From NCBI GenBank assembly GCA_051414845.1, contig CP183313.1, positions 496,001 to 560,000 of the forward strand: a stretch of DNA of 64,000 bases, in the 5' to 3' direction. The notes beneath the pieces are model-generated. The model was not told the origin of the DNA. It saw nothing but the letters and a program-made list of their open reading frames with translations, and searched no databases. The position numbers and the translations under genes were made by a program. The stretch comes from Simonsiella sp051414845 (GTDB lineage Bacteria; Pseudomonadota; Gammaproteobacteria; Burkholderiales; Neisseriaceae). Positions within the stretch are counted from its first letter, which is position 1; each line of letters starts with the position of its first letter. This document shows positions 50,584 through 60,377 of the stretch, in pieces.

Positions 50584-52962
50584 ATGATTAAGAGCTTTAT
50601 TACCACAGTATTGGGATTGTTATTGGGTTTGTTCCTATTCGCAGTTGGTTTGGTAACGGTTGCTATATTAGTGACATATCCAAAACTTCCAGCACTCGAT
50701 GCCATTCAACGCTATCAACCTAAAGAGCCGCTCACTATCTATTCATCTGATGGTGTCATTATTGGTACTTATGGGGATGAGCGTCGTGCTTTTACAACCA
50801 TCGACCAATTCCCTAAAGTTTTAAAAGACGCAGTTATTGCTGCAGAAGATAAGCGGTTTTATCAGCACTGGGGTGTCGATTTAACTGGTGTGGCACGTGC
50901 CGTCATCAGTAATGCGCAAGGTGGTTCAAAACAGGGCGCGAGTACCATTACTCAACAAGTTGCTCGTAATTTCTATTTAACGAACGAGCGCACATTAACC
51001 CGTAAGTTCAATGAAGCTTTATTAGCCTACAAAATTGAAAAAAACTTAACCAAAGACCAGATTTTAGAATTGTATTTCAACCAAATCTATCTTGGTCAGC
51101 GTGCATACGGTTTTGCGGCAGCCGCTAAAATTTATTTCAACAAACCCGTACAAGATTTGTCTTTAGCGGAAGCGACTATTTTAGCGGGCTTGCCTAAAGC
51201 ACCTTCGGCGTTCAATCCGATTGTTAATCCAGACCGCGCTCGTTTGCGTCAGCAATACATTCTCAACAATATGGTTGAGCTTAATATGATTACGCCAGCG
51301 GAACGTCAAAAAGCCTTAGATGAAACCTTGATTTATGAGCGCCACCGTCTAGCGATTGACCAAAATTCTTTATATGTAGCTGAAATGGCGCGTCAAAATC
51401 TTTATGAACGTTACGGCGAAGATGCTTACACACAAGGTTTGCACGTTTACACCACCGTCAGCATTGCCAACCAAAAAGCCGCTACCACAGCCTTACGCAA
51501 AGCCTTGCGCAATTTTGATGCAGGCAGCGCGTATCGTGGTGCGGAGCAGCAATTTGACTTAAGCAAAATTCAGCCAGAAGAACTGGATGATGAGCTTGAG
51601 CAATTGCTTTCAAACACCTACACCGTAGAAGGCATGGTGCCAGCGATTGTGACACGTGCCGATAAAAAAGGTATTGGCGTTTACTTACAAGGGGGTCAAA
51701 AATTTGATATTGCCACAGCCAATATGGGTATTGCGCGCAGCGCAGTTGGCAATAAAAGATTAGGCGACAATGCTTTAAAAGTCGGCTCCATGATTCGCGT
51801 CTTTAAGCCGAAAAGCGGTCGCTGGACAGTAGTGCAACAACCTTTAATTCAAGGCGCACTCGTATCGCTGGATGTAAACACAGGTGCGATTCGTGCTATG
51901 GTCGGTGGTTACGATTTCCATAATAAAACCTTTAACCGCGCCACGCAAAGTATTCGCCAACCAGGTTCGACTTTCAAACCTTTTGTGTATTCAGCCGCCT
52001 TATCTAAAGGCATGAAAGCCGATACACTTGTAAACGACGCGCCGATTACGATTCGTGGCTGGTCGCCGCAAAACTCCGATGGCAATTACGCAGGTATGAT
52101 TACCTTACGTTCTGCCTTAACGCGCTCGAAAAACACCGTATCTGTGCGCATTTTGCAAGCCATGGGTGTGAAATACGCGCGCCAATACATCCAAAAATTT
52201 GGCTTTAAAGAAGACCAACTGCCGCCATCTTTATCATTGGCACTTGGCTCAGGCTCAGCGACACCCTTACAAATGGCAGAAGGTTATGCCATATTTGCCA
52301 ACGGTGGTTACAAAGTTTCCGCATATGTCATCGACAAAATCTACGATGGCAAAGGCAACTTGCGTGCAGAAATGCAACCATTGGTCGCACGTCAAAATGC
52401 GCCACAAGTCATTGACCCGCGCAACGCCTATGTGATGACTTCCATCATGCGCGATGTGGTGCAACACGGTACAGCCGCCCGTGCCAATGTCCTAGGTCGC
52501 AGCGATTTAGCAGGTAAAACAGGTACAACCAACGACTTCAAAGACGCATGGTTTGTCGGTTACAGCCCGAAAATCGTTACCGCCGTTTATGTCGGTTACG
52601 ACACGCCAGCCAGTATGGGACGACGTGGCTTTGGTGGTACGCTCGCCTTGCCAATTTGGATTGATTACATGCGCTTTGCACTCAACAATGTTGCACCGAG
52701 TCAATTCCAAGTGCCATCAGGCGTAACGCAGCAAAATGGCGAAGTGGAAATTGTGGGTCAGCAAGACACGATAACCAAAGCGATTGACAACAGCACCGAC
52801 AAACCAGAAGCCGTGCAACAAGCACCAGCAGGTCAGCAAATCTACACTGATGAGCCACAAAACAACGTACCTGCCGCCCCTGCTCAAGAAACACCCTTAG
52901 AACCCACTCCAAACCAACGTACCGCACCGGCCAAAGGCGACGCCATTGGTGAGTTGTTCTAA
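50584..52962 (+). CDS. mrcA: Penicillin-binding protein 1A
   Basis: A bifunctional peptidoglycan synthase of 792 residues. A cytoplasmic/transmembrane N terminus is followed by the glycosyltransferase domain (catalytic Glu88 in AVIAAEDKRFYQHWGVD; GASTITQQVARNFYL). The transpeptidase domain has Ser462 in RQPGSTFKPF, an SKN triad member (LTRSKNTVS) and KTGTT (near 645). A Pro/Gln-rich tail follows. This gene next to pilM is a known synteny of Neisseria and gammaproteobacteria. The 154-base gap to pilM is AT-rich and must hold both promoters; only a TATAAA for pilM is convincing. Confidence 0.97.
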   Translation: MIKSFITTVLGLLLGLFLFAVGLVTVAILVTYPKLPALDAIQRYQPKEPLTIYSSDGVIIGTYGDERRAFTTIDQFPKVLKDAVIAAEDKRFYQHWGVDLTGVARAVISNAQGGSKQGASTITQQVARNFYLTNERTLTRKFNEALLAYKIEKNLTKDQILELYFNQIYLGQRAYGFAAAAKIYFNKPVQDLSLAEATILAGLPKAPSAFNPIVNPDRARLRQQYILNNMVELNMITPAERQKALDETLIYERHRLAIDQNSLYVAEMARQNLYERYGEDAYTQGLHVYTTVSIANQKAATTALRKALRNFDAGSAYRGAEQQFDLSKIQPEELDDELEQLLSNTYTVEGMVPAIVTRADKKGIGVYLQGGQKFDIATANMGIARSAVGNKRLGDNALKVGSMIRVFKPKSGRWTVVQQPLIQGALVSLDVNTGAIRAMVGGYDFHNKTFNRATQSIRQPGSTFKPFVYSAALSKGMKADTLVNDAPITIRGWSPQNSDGNYAGMITLRSALTRSKNTVSVRILQAMGVKYARQYIQKFGFKEDQLPPSLSLALGSGSATPLQMAEGYAIFANGGYKVSAYVIDKIYDGKGNLRAEMQPLVARQNAPQVIDPRNAYVMTSIMRDVVQHGTAARANVLGRSDLAGKTGTTNDFKDAWFVGYSPKIVTAVYVGYDTPASMGRRGFGGTLALPIWIDYMRFALNNVAPSQFQVPSGVTQQNGEVEIVGQQDTITKAIDNSTDKPEAVQQAPAGQQIYTDEPQNNVPAAPAQETPLEPTPNQRTAPAKGDAIGELF

Positions 52963-52977
52963 GATGTAGCCAAAACA

Positions 52978-53016
52978 AACCGCTTATTTTCAGGCAGCCT
53001 GAAAATAAGCGGTTTT
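52978..53016 (+). terminator. Terminator of mrcA with a DUS at its apex
   Basis: AACCGCTTATTTTCAGGC and GCCTGAAAATAAGCGGTT form an 18-bp perfect stem separated by one base, then TT. The uptake sequence is the top of the hairpin. Confidence 0.9.
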
Positions 53017-53089
53017 TATATTGCGTTATATCTCGTTATTTTTCAGGCAGCCTGAAAATTTATTTCGCTTGCTGTCGTCGATAATCCCA

Positions 53090-53575
53090 TTACCAAACTT
53101 CTGTCAATAATCCCCAAATCATCCATGCAGAACGCGCGTTAGCTAAAAATTGCGCTCGATATTGGCTTGTGAAATATAAATAGGGTAACGGTGAATAACC
53201 TTCAATCTCCAATTCATAAATCGTAAAATCGTGTACTTTCGCCGTAATCTCCTTGCCATAAAGTTGCTGCGACTGTGGCACGCTCAACCAATCGCAACGA
53301 CCTAAAACATCGTTTTGACTTTTCGGGCTTCCTTTTCTAAGAGGGCTTTGTTGAATATCGCAATAAATCGTTACGCCTGATTGTGCATCCTTTTGCACAT
53401 AAATCCCTTGCCATTTACCAAACTCAATCGGGGGCTTTTCAATTTTGCCTGAAATAGTCGTGAGCGACTCATAGGCAGGTGGATTTAAAAATATTGGTGC
53501 ATCCAAAAAGATTCGATAATTCAATATCGCCAGCGTTATCAGATAAAAAAGCAAGAAAGGAAGATACTTTTTCAT
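53090..53575 (-). CDS. Hypothetical protein with N-terminal membrane helix
   Basis: A 161-residue protein: one hydrophobic helix (YLPFLLFYLITLAILNYRIF), then a soluble domain with Cys72 (IYCDIQQS) and Cys94 (GRCDWLSVP). It is probably exported and membrane-anchored. I do not recognise the family. It is convergent with mrcA. Confidence 0.6.
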   Translation of the reverse strand: MKKYLPFLLFYLITLAILNYRIFLDAPIFLNPPAYESLTTISGKIEKPPIEFGKWQGIYVQKDAQSGVTIYCDIQQSPLRKGSPKSQNDVLGRCDWLSVPQSQQLYGKEITAKVHDFTIYELEIEGYSPLPYLYFTSQYRAQFLANARSAWMIWGLLTEVW

Positions 53576-53678
53576 TTTCAGGCAGCCTTAAAATTCAAGA
53601 TTGAAACATGCGCATTACTTTTAAGATAGCTTTCAAGCCGACTTTGAGATTGCAGATTTTCAGGCAGCCTGAAACCTC

Positions 53679-54563
53679 TCAGCCCTTTTTCCGCCGCGCC
53701 CGTGGATGCGTTTCATCATACACTTGCGCCAAGTGGTCAAAATCCAATTTGGTGTAAATCTGCGTGGTGGACAACTGCTCATGCCCGAGCAAATCTTGCA
53801 CCGCGCGCAAATCGCGTGAGGCTTGCAGCAAGTGGCTGGCGTAGCTGTGGCGCAGCATGTGTGGCGAAATGTGTTGCGCGCTGCCTTGTTGTTCTGCCCA
53901 CTTTTCTAGCCGTTTTGCCACTTGGCGCGCGCCTAGTCTTTTACCGTGTTGCCCTGTAAACAAGGCGGTTTCTTGGGGTGCGGCAAAGCGTTGTGGCAAA
54001 TAGGTTTTCAGGCTGTCTATGCTTTGGGTGGTAAGCGGAACGCGCCGTTGTTTTCGCCCTTTACCCAGCACGTTGACCCAATCTTCATCTAAAAAAATAT
54101 CGTCCACATTTAAGCCCACTAATTCCGATAAGCGCAAACCGCAGCCGTACAACAATTCCACCATCGCCACATCGCGCGCGCTGAACATATCGTCGCTGTC
54201 GCTGTTGTCCAACATCGCATTGAGCGGTTCACGTTCAATCGCACGCGGCAAACGCTGCGGTAATTTCGGTGCTTTCAAGCCGGTTAAGGCATTGTTTTTC
54301 AGGCAGCCTTGTTGCACGAGATACGCCACAAATTGCCGCCAAGCCGAGAGTTTACGCGCCATGGTCGCTTCGCTATTGCCTTGTTGCGATAAGGATTTAA
54401 ACGCTTGCGTGTAATCTGTGCGTGTTGGTTCGCGGTTTTCAGGTAGCCATTTGAGCAAAATTTGAATGTCGCGTTCATACGCCGCAAGCGTATGCGGTGA
54501 GCGGTTTTGCTGTTGTTGCTGTTGCAAGAAGTTGGCGAGATGTTGGGTATAAATAGTGTTCAT
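53679..54563 (-). CDS. xerC: Tyrosine recombinase XerC
   Basis: Resolves chromosome dimers at dif with XerD. A 294-residue protein with the complete catalytic set: Arg144 (CGLRLSELVG), Lys168, His235 and Arg238 (HMLRHSYASHLL), His261 and the nucleophile Tyr270 (TTQIYTKLD). Its GLRLSELVGL favours XerC over XerD. The start at MNTIYTQHLANFL avoids an upstream DUS-derived extension. It follows argD by 19 bases. Confidence 0.93.
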   Translation of the reverse strand: MNTIYTQHLANFLQQQQQQNRSPHTLAAYERDIQILLKWLPENREPTRTDYTQAFKSLSQQGNSEATMARKLSAWRQFVAYLVQQGCLKNNALTGLKAPKLPQRLPRAIEREPLNAMLDNSDSDDMFSARDVAMVELLYGCGLRLSELVGLNVDDIFLDEDWVNVLGKGRKQRRVPLTTQSIDSLKTYLPQRFAAPQETALFTGQHGKRLGARQVAKRLEKWAEQQGSAQHISPHMLRHSYASHLLQASRDLRAVQDLLGHEQLSTTQIYTKLDFDHLAQVYDETHPRARRKKG

Positions 54564-54582
54564 TTTTTGTGATAACTGGTTT

Positions 54583-55767
54583 TCAGGCTGCCTGAAAATC
54601 CCGAATGGTCGCACGCAAACGCATCATTGCTTCATCTAAATCTTCATCCGTGAGCAATAACGACGGCGCAAAACGCAAGACATTTGTGCCAGCACCCAAA
54701 ATCATCAAGCCATGATTTAAGGTTGCCTGAACGATTTGCCCTGCAAGGTCGCGATGTTTTTCGTTTAACACCGCGCCAATCAGTAAACCTTTTCCGCGAA
54801 CTTCTGTAAATAAATCAAACTCTTGACCAATTTTTTTTAAGGCTGCCTGCAGTTTTTCACCTTGTTGTTGCACATGATTTAAGGTATCGGGCGAATTGAT
54901 GATGCTTAATGCTTTGTTGGCAACGGCACACGCGAGCGGATTGCCGCCAAAGGTGCTGCCGTGTGAGCCAACAGAAAAAGCTGGTGCGAAGCAGTCGGTT
55001 GTCAGCATTGCGCCAATCGGCATACCACCGCCCAGAGCTTTTGCGCTGCTTAAAATGTCGGGTTGTATGCCGTAATGTTCATAGGCAAACAATTTGCCTG
55101 TGCGCCCAATGCCTGTTTGCACTTCATCCACGATGAAGGCAGCCTGAAATTCATCGCACAATGCGCGCGCGGTTTGCATAAATTCTGGCGTGGCAGGCAA
55201 GACGCCGCTTTCGCCTTGAATCGGCTCAATAATCACTGCGCAAGTTTTGTCGGAAACGGCGGCTTTTAAGGCGGCGACATCGTTAAACGGAATATGCGTA
55301 ATGCCTTGCGGCAAAGGCGCGAAATCTTGGCTGTATTTCGGCTGTCCGCCTACTGAAACGGTAAACAGCGTGCGTCCGTGAAACGCGTTGACACATGCGA
55401 TGATTTCGTTTTTCTGCTCGCCAAAGTTATCACGCGCATATTTTCGCGCCAATTTCAACGCTGCTTCATTGGCTTCCGCGCCTGAGTTGGCGAAAAAAAC
55501 CTTATCGGCAAAACTGTTTTCTACCAATTGTTGCGCCAATTTTTGCGCGGGCTCGGTGGTGTAATAATTGGAAATGTGCCAGTATTTGTGCGCCTGTTCG
55601 GTCAGTGCGACAATCAATTCAGGATGGCAATGACCAAGCGAATTAACCGCAATGCCGCCTGATAAGTCTATGTATTCACGATTATTTTCATCCCAAACGC
55701 GGCTACTTAGCGCACGCGCAGGTTGCATGGGGGCGAAAGCAAAATTGGGGGTAAGATAATTTTGCAT
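54583..55767 (-). CDS. argD: Acetylornithine aminotransferase
   Basis: A PLP enzyme of arginine synthesis, which may also act as succinyldiaminopimelate aminotransferase. 394 residues: SGIAVNSLGHCHPELIVAL, FFANSGAEANEAALKLARKY, FIVDEVQTGIGRTGKLFAYE and the PLP lysine in LSSAKALGGGMPIGAML. Its last residues FQAA and stop are encoded by a DUS. It is upstream of xerC. Confidence 0.93.
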   Translation of the reverse strand: MQNYLTPNFAFAPMQPARALSSRVWDENNREYIDLSGGIAVNSLGHCHPELIVALTEQAHKYWHISNYYTTEPAQKLAQQLVENSFADKVFFANSGAEANEAALKLARKYARDNFGEQKNEIIACVNAFHGRTLFTVSVGGQPKYSQDFAPLPQGITHIPFNDVAALKAAVSDKTCAVIIEPIQGESGVLPATPEFMQTARALCDEFQAAFIVDEVQTGIGRTGKLFAYEHYGIQPDILSSAKALGGGMPIGAMLTTDCFAPAFSVGSHGSTFGGNPLACAVANKALSIINSPDTLNHVQQQGEKLQAALKKIGQEFDLFTEVRGKGLLIGAVLNEKHRDLAGQIVQATLNHGLMILGAGTNVLRFAPSLLLTDEDLDEAMMRLRATIRDFQAA

Positions 55768-55951
55768 GATATTGGGGAGTTGGAAAAATGAAAAAGAGTT
55801 GCGGTTTTAATGCTTTGCGTGTGGCTTGTCAATGCTTTATATAATGAGGTTTCAGGTTGTCTGAAAAATCGTGGCATAATAGGCGGCTTTTTGGACGGCT
55901 TTTCAGGCCGCCTGAAAATCTTTATCTAAACTTTCAAGAAATTTTAACACC

Positions 55952-57715
55952 ATGATTCCACGCGACTTTATTGATGAATTGCTGGCAAAAACCGATATTG
56001 TGGACATTATTGACCAGAGCGTGCCGCTGAAAAAAAGTGGCGCGAATTATATGGCGTGTTGTCCATTTCACAAGGAAAAATCGCCGTCATTTTCCGTATC
56101 GCCGACCAAACAGTTTTACCATTGTTTTGGCTGCGGTGCGCATGGCTCGGCGATTGGTTTTGTGATGGAACATCAAGGTTTGTCGTTTACCGAGGCGGTG
56201 CAATATCTTGCCGACCGCGTGGGGATGACTGTGCCGCGCGTCAAGGGCATGCAGCCTGAAAATCCAGAAGTGCGCGAGCAACGCAAAAAGCAGCAGCAAA
56301 CGCTGGAAAATGTGATGACACAAGCGGCGGCGTTTTATCAGGCGCAATGGCCGCAGAGTGCGCCCGCGTCGCAGTATGCGCAATCGCGTGGTTTGTCGGC
56401 AGAAATGGTGGCGCATTATGGCATTGGTTACGCGCCCGATGGCTGGACGCCTTTGGCGCAGGTGTTGCAGCCTTATCCGTCGCCCGAGTTGATTCAAAGT
56501 GGCATGGTGATCGATAACGAGGGCAAACAATACGACCGTTTTCGTCATCGTTTGATGTTTCCCATTCGCAATGTGAGTGGGCAAGTGATTGGTTTTGGCG
56601 GACGCGTGTTGGACGACAGCAAGCCAAAATATTTGAATTCGCCTGATACACCTTTGTTTGATAAAGGGAAAAATTTATACGGTTTATTTGAAGCGCGCGC
56701 CGCGATTAAGGACGCGGGGCGGATTTTGGTGGTGGAAGGTTATATGGACGTGGTCGCGCTGGCGCAATTTGACGTGGGCTACGCGGTGGCGGCGTTGGGG
56801 ACGGCGACGACGGCGGAACATGTGAAACTCTTAATGCGCCAAACCGACAATATTTATTTCTGTTTCGATGGCGACGCCGCAGGGCGCAAAGCCGCTTGGC
56901 GCGCGCTGGAAAACGCCTTGCCGCAATTAAAAGACGATAAAACGCTGCATTTTCTCTTTTTGCCTGCTGAGCATGACCCTGATAGCTATGTGCGCGAAGT
57001 GGGCAAAGCGCGTTTTGAAGAACATTTATTGCATCAAAGCAAAACCTTATCCGCCTACTTTTTTGACGCGCTGACAGAAAACTTGGATTTATATACCAAT
57101 GAAGGCAAAGCCGAATTGGTTAAAGCTGCCACGCCATTGCTCGCCCAAATCGGTGCGCCTACTTTGGCATTTTTGCTTAAACAACAATTAAGCGATATGA
57201 CGGGCATTGACCCTGCTAATTTAGCGCATTTAATGGGGCAAGCCGCGCCGCAACGCCATGTTGCCGCCAAAAACTACAAATTGCCGCGCGAAAGTTTCAG
57301 GCAGCCTGAAACGCCGACTTTGGTGCAAAAACAAATCCGCACGCTGCTCTTAAATCCACAATGGGCGCAATGGGTGCAAATTCCCGATTATTTGCCTTTG
57401 CCCGATGATTTCGCCTGCTTGCTCGCGCTGGCAGATGTATACCAAAAGCATGGCAATTTACACGCTGCGCAAGCCATTGAACATTTCCGCGATACGCCCT
57501 TTGCGCCCACGATTGAATTTCTGTTTCGCCACACGCTCGCGGACAACGATGAATTATCGGACAACAGCGAAGATAAATGCTTGGAGTTTCAAGAAGGCAT
57601 GAAGCGTTTGATTCTAGAACTGAAAAACGAACAAATCCAAGCCCTGCGCCCACGCGCCGCAGCAGGAGATATGCAGGCAAAACAGTTGTTAATTAAGTTG
57701 TTGATGATGAAATAG
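55952..57715 (+). CDS. dnaG: DNA primase
   Basis: Makes RNA primers at the replication fork. 587 residues. The zinc-binding domain has Cys37, His40, Cys58 and Cys61 (CCPFHKEKSPSF, FYHCFGCG). The RNA polymerase core includes GGRVLDDSKPKYLNSPDTPL and Toprim motifs VVEGYMDVVAL and CFDGDAAGRKAA. A C-terminal DnaB-binding helical domain follows. A DUS lies in frame near residue 449 (SFRQPETPT). rpsU and rpoD are not beside it, unlike the classic macromolecular synthesis operon. Confidence 0.97.
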   Translation: MIPRDFIDELLAKTDIVDIIDQSVPLKKSGANYMACCPFHKEKSPSFSVSPTKQFYHCFGCGAHGSAIGFVMEHQGLSFTEAVQYLADRVGMTVPRVKGMQPENPEVREQRKKQQQTLENVMTQAAAFYQAQWPQSAPASQYAQSRGLSAEMVAHYGIGYAPDGWTPLAQVLQPYPSPELIQSGMVIDNEGKQYDRFRHRLMFPIRNVSGQVIGFGGRVLDDSKPKYLNSPDTPLFDKGKNLYGLFEARAAIKDAGRILVVEGYMDVVALAQFDVGYAVAALGTATTAEHVKLLMRQTDNIYFCFDGDAAGRKAAWRALENALPQLKDDKTLHFLFLPAEHDPDSYVREVGKARFEEHLLHQSKTLSAYFFDALTENLDLYTNEGKAELVKAATPLLAQIGAPTLAFLLKQQLSDMTGIDPANLAHLMGQAAPQRHVAAKNYKLPRESFRQPETPTLVQKQIRTLLLNPQWAQWVQIPDYLPLPDDFACLLALADVYQKHGNLHAAQAIEHFRDTPFAPTIEFLFRHTLADNDELSDNSEDKCLEFQEGMKRLILELKNEQIQALRPRAAAGDMQAKQLLIKLLMMK

Positions 57716-57874
57716 TTTCAGGCAGCCTGAGAACGATTTTGCACTATTGCAGAACTGAAAAGTTTATAAGTGAAATGACTACTTTACTTGATGAGTCATG
57801 TGCTATATAAGATATTGATTGTTTATGGTTTTTTGTATATAATTACAAAATTTTAATAGATCTGGGTATTTAAC

Positions 57875-58567
57875 ATGAATACTTCCCTCCGGATTTTTGT
57901 AATTAGCTTACCTAATTCGCCAAGAAGACCCATTATTACGAAAAGATTGGCTGCCTTGAATTTGCAATTCCAATTTTTTGATGGTGTGTATGGTAAAAGT
58001 TTAACTCAAGAAGAATTAGATAAAGTCGATTATGATTTTTTTAAATATTATATGCCTGAAAAACAAAAAGAATTTACTTTAGGTGAAATTGGTTGTGCAA
58101 TGAGTCATATTAAAGTTTATGAGCATATTGTACAAAACAATATTGAAAAAGCGATTATTTTTGAAGATGATGTGTTGCTGAGCAATTATTTTCCTACTAT
58201 TTTGGACAATGTTTTGAAAAAAATGGCAAAAGATACGGAAATTTTATTTTTTGACCATGGTAAGGTTAAATTAGATTATTTATATCGTCGGAAATTACCT
58301 GAAAGATTTTTATTGAGAAGATATAAGGCACCGAGTAAAAAATCAAAGCGGTTTATTGTAATGGCATCAGCATATTTATTAACTTTAGCAGGGGCAAAAC
58401 GATTGCTTGAATATGCTTATCCTATTCGTATGCCAGCTGATTATTTAACTGGCTTATTGCAATTAACAGGTATTCGTGCATATGGTGTTGAGCCTCATTG
58501 CGTGTTTACGGATGTTGCAACTGTCTCTGAAATTGATGCACAAGGTAAAAGAATTATTGAAACCTAA
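57875..58567 (+). CDS. Glycosyltransferase family 25 (LOS-type)
   Basis: A 230-residue sugar transferase: N-terminal FVISLPNSPRRPIITKRLA, GEIGCAMSHIKVYEHIV and the metal-binding IIFEDDVLLS, as in lipooligosaccharide galactosyltransferases LgtB/LgtE. The linkage made cannot be told. The gene is clearly AT-rich with no DUS inside, unlike dnaG and dapF on either side, so it may have been acquired. It has a weak RBS and its own terminator. Confidence 0.85.
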   Translation: MNTSLRIFVISLPNSPRRPIITKRLAALNLQFQFFDGVYGKSLTQEELDKVDYDFFKYYMPEKQKEFTLGEIGCAMSHIKVYEHIVQNNIEKAIIFEDDVLLSNYFPTILDNVLKKMAKDTEILFFDHGKVKLDYLYRRKLPERFLLRRYKAPSKKSKRFIVMASAYLLTLAGAKRLLEYAYPIRMPADYLTGLLQLTGIRAYGVEPHCVFTDVATVSEIDAQGKRIIET

Positions 58568-58572
58568 AATAT

Positions 58573-58606
58573 AAAAAAACTGCCTTAATTGCTTAGGCAG
58601 TTTTTT
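58573..58606 (+). terminator. Terminator of the glycosyltransferase gene
   Basis: AAAAAACTGCCT pairs with AGGCAGTTTTTT around a nine-base loop. Confidence 0.9.
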
Positions 58607-58632
58607 ATATTTTTGCTTAATTTTTATGCAGC

Positions 58633-58662
58633 CTGAAAACCCATCCGCATTTACGCTATAAT
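58633..58662 (+). promoter_or_regulatory. Promoter of dapF using a DUS as -35
   Basis: CTGAAA (the end of a partial DUS; four of six bases match TTGACA), 18 bases, then TATAAT, 48 bases before dapF. Confidence 0.5.
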
Positions 58663-58709
58663 CGCGCCACTCAATATCTAGAATCTAGACATTTTTTCAA
58701 GGAACAAAC

Positions 58710-59558
58710 ATGACAACTTTAAAATTCACCAAAATGCATGGTTTGGGCAATGATTTTATGGTGATTGATGGCGTGAACCAAGAATTTGTGCCACAACGCG
58801 AACAAATTGCGGCATGGGGCAACCGCTTTACGGGCGTGGGTTTTGACCAATTGTTGTTGGTGGAACGTGCGACGCAGCCGAATGTGGATTTTCGTTATCG
58901 CATTTTCAATAGCGATGGCGGCGAAGTGGAGCAATGTGGCAATGGCGCGCGTTGTTTTGTGAAGTTTGTCAGCGAAAAGGGTTTGACGGATAAACGCGAA
59001 ATTGTGGTGGAAACGGCGCGTAGCTTGATTGTGCCGCGTTTGAATGATGATGGTTTGGTCACGGTAAACATGGGTAAACCGCAGTTTGCGGTGCAAGATG
59101 TGCCGTTTGTGTTGCGCGATGAAGAGACGGATGGCGCGGCGAGTTATATTGTGATGAATGGCTTGGATAGCGCGGAAATGGCGATTTTGGGCATGGGCAA
59201 TCCGCATGCGGTGATGTTGGTGGGCGAGACGGATTCTGCGCCTGTGGCGGAATGGGGCGAGGCGTTGCAAAATCATGCGCGTTTTCCGCAGCGCGTGAAT
59301 GTGGGTTTTATGCAAGTGATTGATAAACATCATATTAAGTTGCGCGTATTTGAACGCGGCGCAGGCGAAACGCAAGCGTGTGGCACGGGCGCGTGTGCGG
59401 CGGCGGTGGCGGGTGTGCGTTGGGGGCTGTTGGCAGCAGGCGAGAATGTGTGCGTGTCTTTGCCGGGAGGCGATTTGTGGATTAGCTGGGAAGAGGGCGG
59501 CGATGTGCTGATGACGGGGCCTGCGGTGTCGGTGTTTGATGGGGAAGTGGTGATTTGA
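58710..59558 (+). CDS. dapF: Diaminopimelate epimerase
   Basis: Converts LL- to meso-diaminopimelate for lysine and peptidoglycan. A 282-residue protein with both catalytic cysteines: Cys in EQCGNGARCF near residue 76 and in QACGTGACAAA near residue 225. The N terminus FTKMHGLGNDFMVID is standard. Its stop overlaps the next start (TGATG), so the two genes are translated together. Confidence 0.97.
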   Translation: MTTLKFTKMHGLGNDFMVIDGVNQEFVPQREQIAAWGNRFTGVGFDQLLLVERATQPNVDFRYRIFNSDGGEVEQCGNGARCFVKFVSEKGLTDKREIVVETARSLIVPRLNDDGLVTVNMGKPQFAVQDVPFVLRDEETDGAASYIVMNGLDSAEMAILGMGNPHAVMLVGETDSAPVAEWGEALQNHARFPQRVNVGFMQVIDKHHIKLRVFERGAGETQACGTGACAAAVAGVRWGLLAAGENVCVSLPGGDLWISWEEGGDVLMTGPAVSVFDGEVVI

Positions 59559-60169
59559 TGGCGGTTTGGGATTGGGCGCAACTGGCGGCTTTGGGCGTGA
59601 TGTTGTGTGTGTTTGTGTGGCAAGTGTTTCGGCATGGGCAGTTGCAATGGCTGTGGTTTTCGGTGGCGTTGTGGCTGGTGTTGGGCTGGTTTTCAGGCAG
59701 CCTGATGCCGCGTGTGCTGGGGATAACGCATTTGCCTAACTTTTTTATTTTGCACACTTATTTATTTGCTGGCAGCGTGTTTTTTTGGCTCAACAACATC
59801 CAAAGGCTGCCTGAGAAAAATAAATATTGGCACAGCCGCAGCGGCGCGGTACTACTGACTTTGTTTTGCACGAGTTCGCTGGTCATTCATTTAGCGTTTG
59901 CGCTGTTTGCGGTGTTGATTACTTGGGTGTATCCCAGCGGTTTGAGTCCTTATGCGGCGGCGTTTTTATGGCAATTGTATTTTACTGAACCGCTTAATAT
60001 TTTGATGATGCACGCGTTTTTAATGATTGTGTTTTATTTAAACCGTCGTATTCAAGGTTTGCGTGGCGATGAATTTGGTTTGCCACAATTGGAATTGGGT
60101 TGGCTGCTGATGTTGCTTTGGATTGCGGCGGCTTTGTATCAAAAAGCGCAGTTGTTGTTGCATCGTTGA
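59558..60169 (+). CDS. Multi-pass membrane protein, function unknown
   Basis: A 203-residue protein with about six hydrophobic segments. Two in-frame DUS-derived stretches encode GWFSGSLMP and IQRLPEK between helices. I do not recognise the family. The start codon overlaps the dapF stop. No link to lysine synthesis is visible beyond position. Confidence 0.65.
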   Translation: MAVWDWAQLAALGVMLCVFVWQVFRHGQLQWLWFSVALWLVLGWFSGSLMPRVLGITHLPNFFILHTYLFAGSVFFWLNNIQRLPEKNKYWHSRSGAVLLTLFCTSSLVIHLAFALFAVLITWVYPSGLSPYAAAFLWQLYFTEPLNILMMHAFLMIVFYLNRRIQGLRGDEFGLPQLELGWLLMLLWIAAALYQKAQLLLHR

Positions 60170-60377
60170 TTTTATTTTATTTGAAAACAATGAAGTAGAT
60201 AAAATTGTCTGTTTTTGTAAAGAATACTATTGATAGCTGTTTTTATTTGTTGCATAATTCGTTTCACCAGTTTGCTGGTCATTAAACACCTTATCTACTT
60301 TTCATTATTCAATAGATAAATCAACGGAGTATGCCTATTGCCTAACTTGTTCTCTCTTCAAATACTCAAAACCAAAA

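Noticed and set aside
58719..59375. A 218-codon frame antisense to dapF
   Set aside because: No ribosome site or family resemblance, and dapF is unambiguous.
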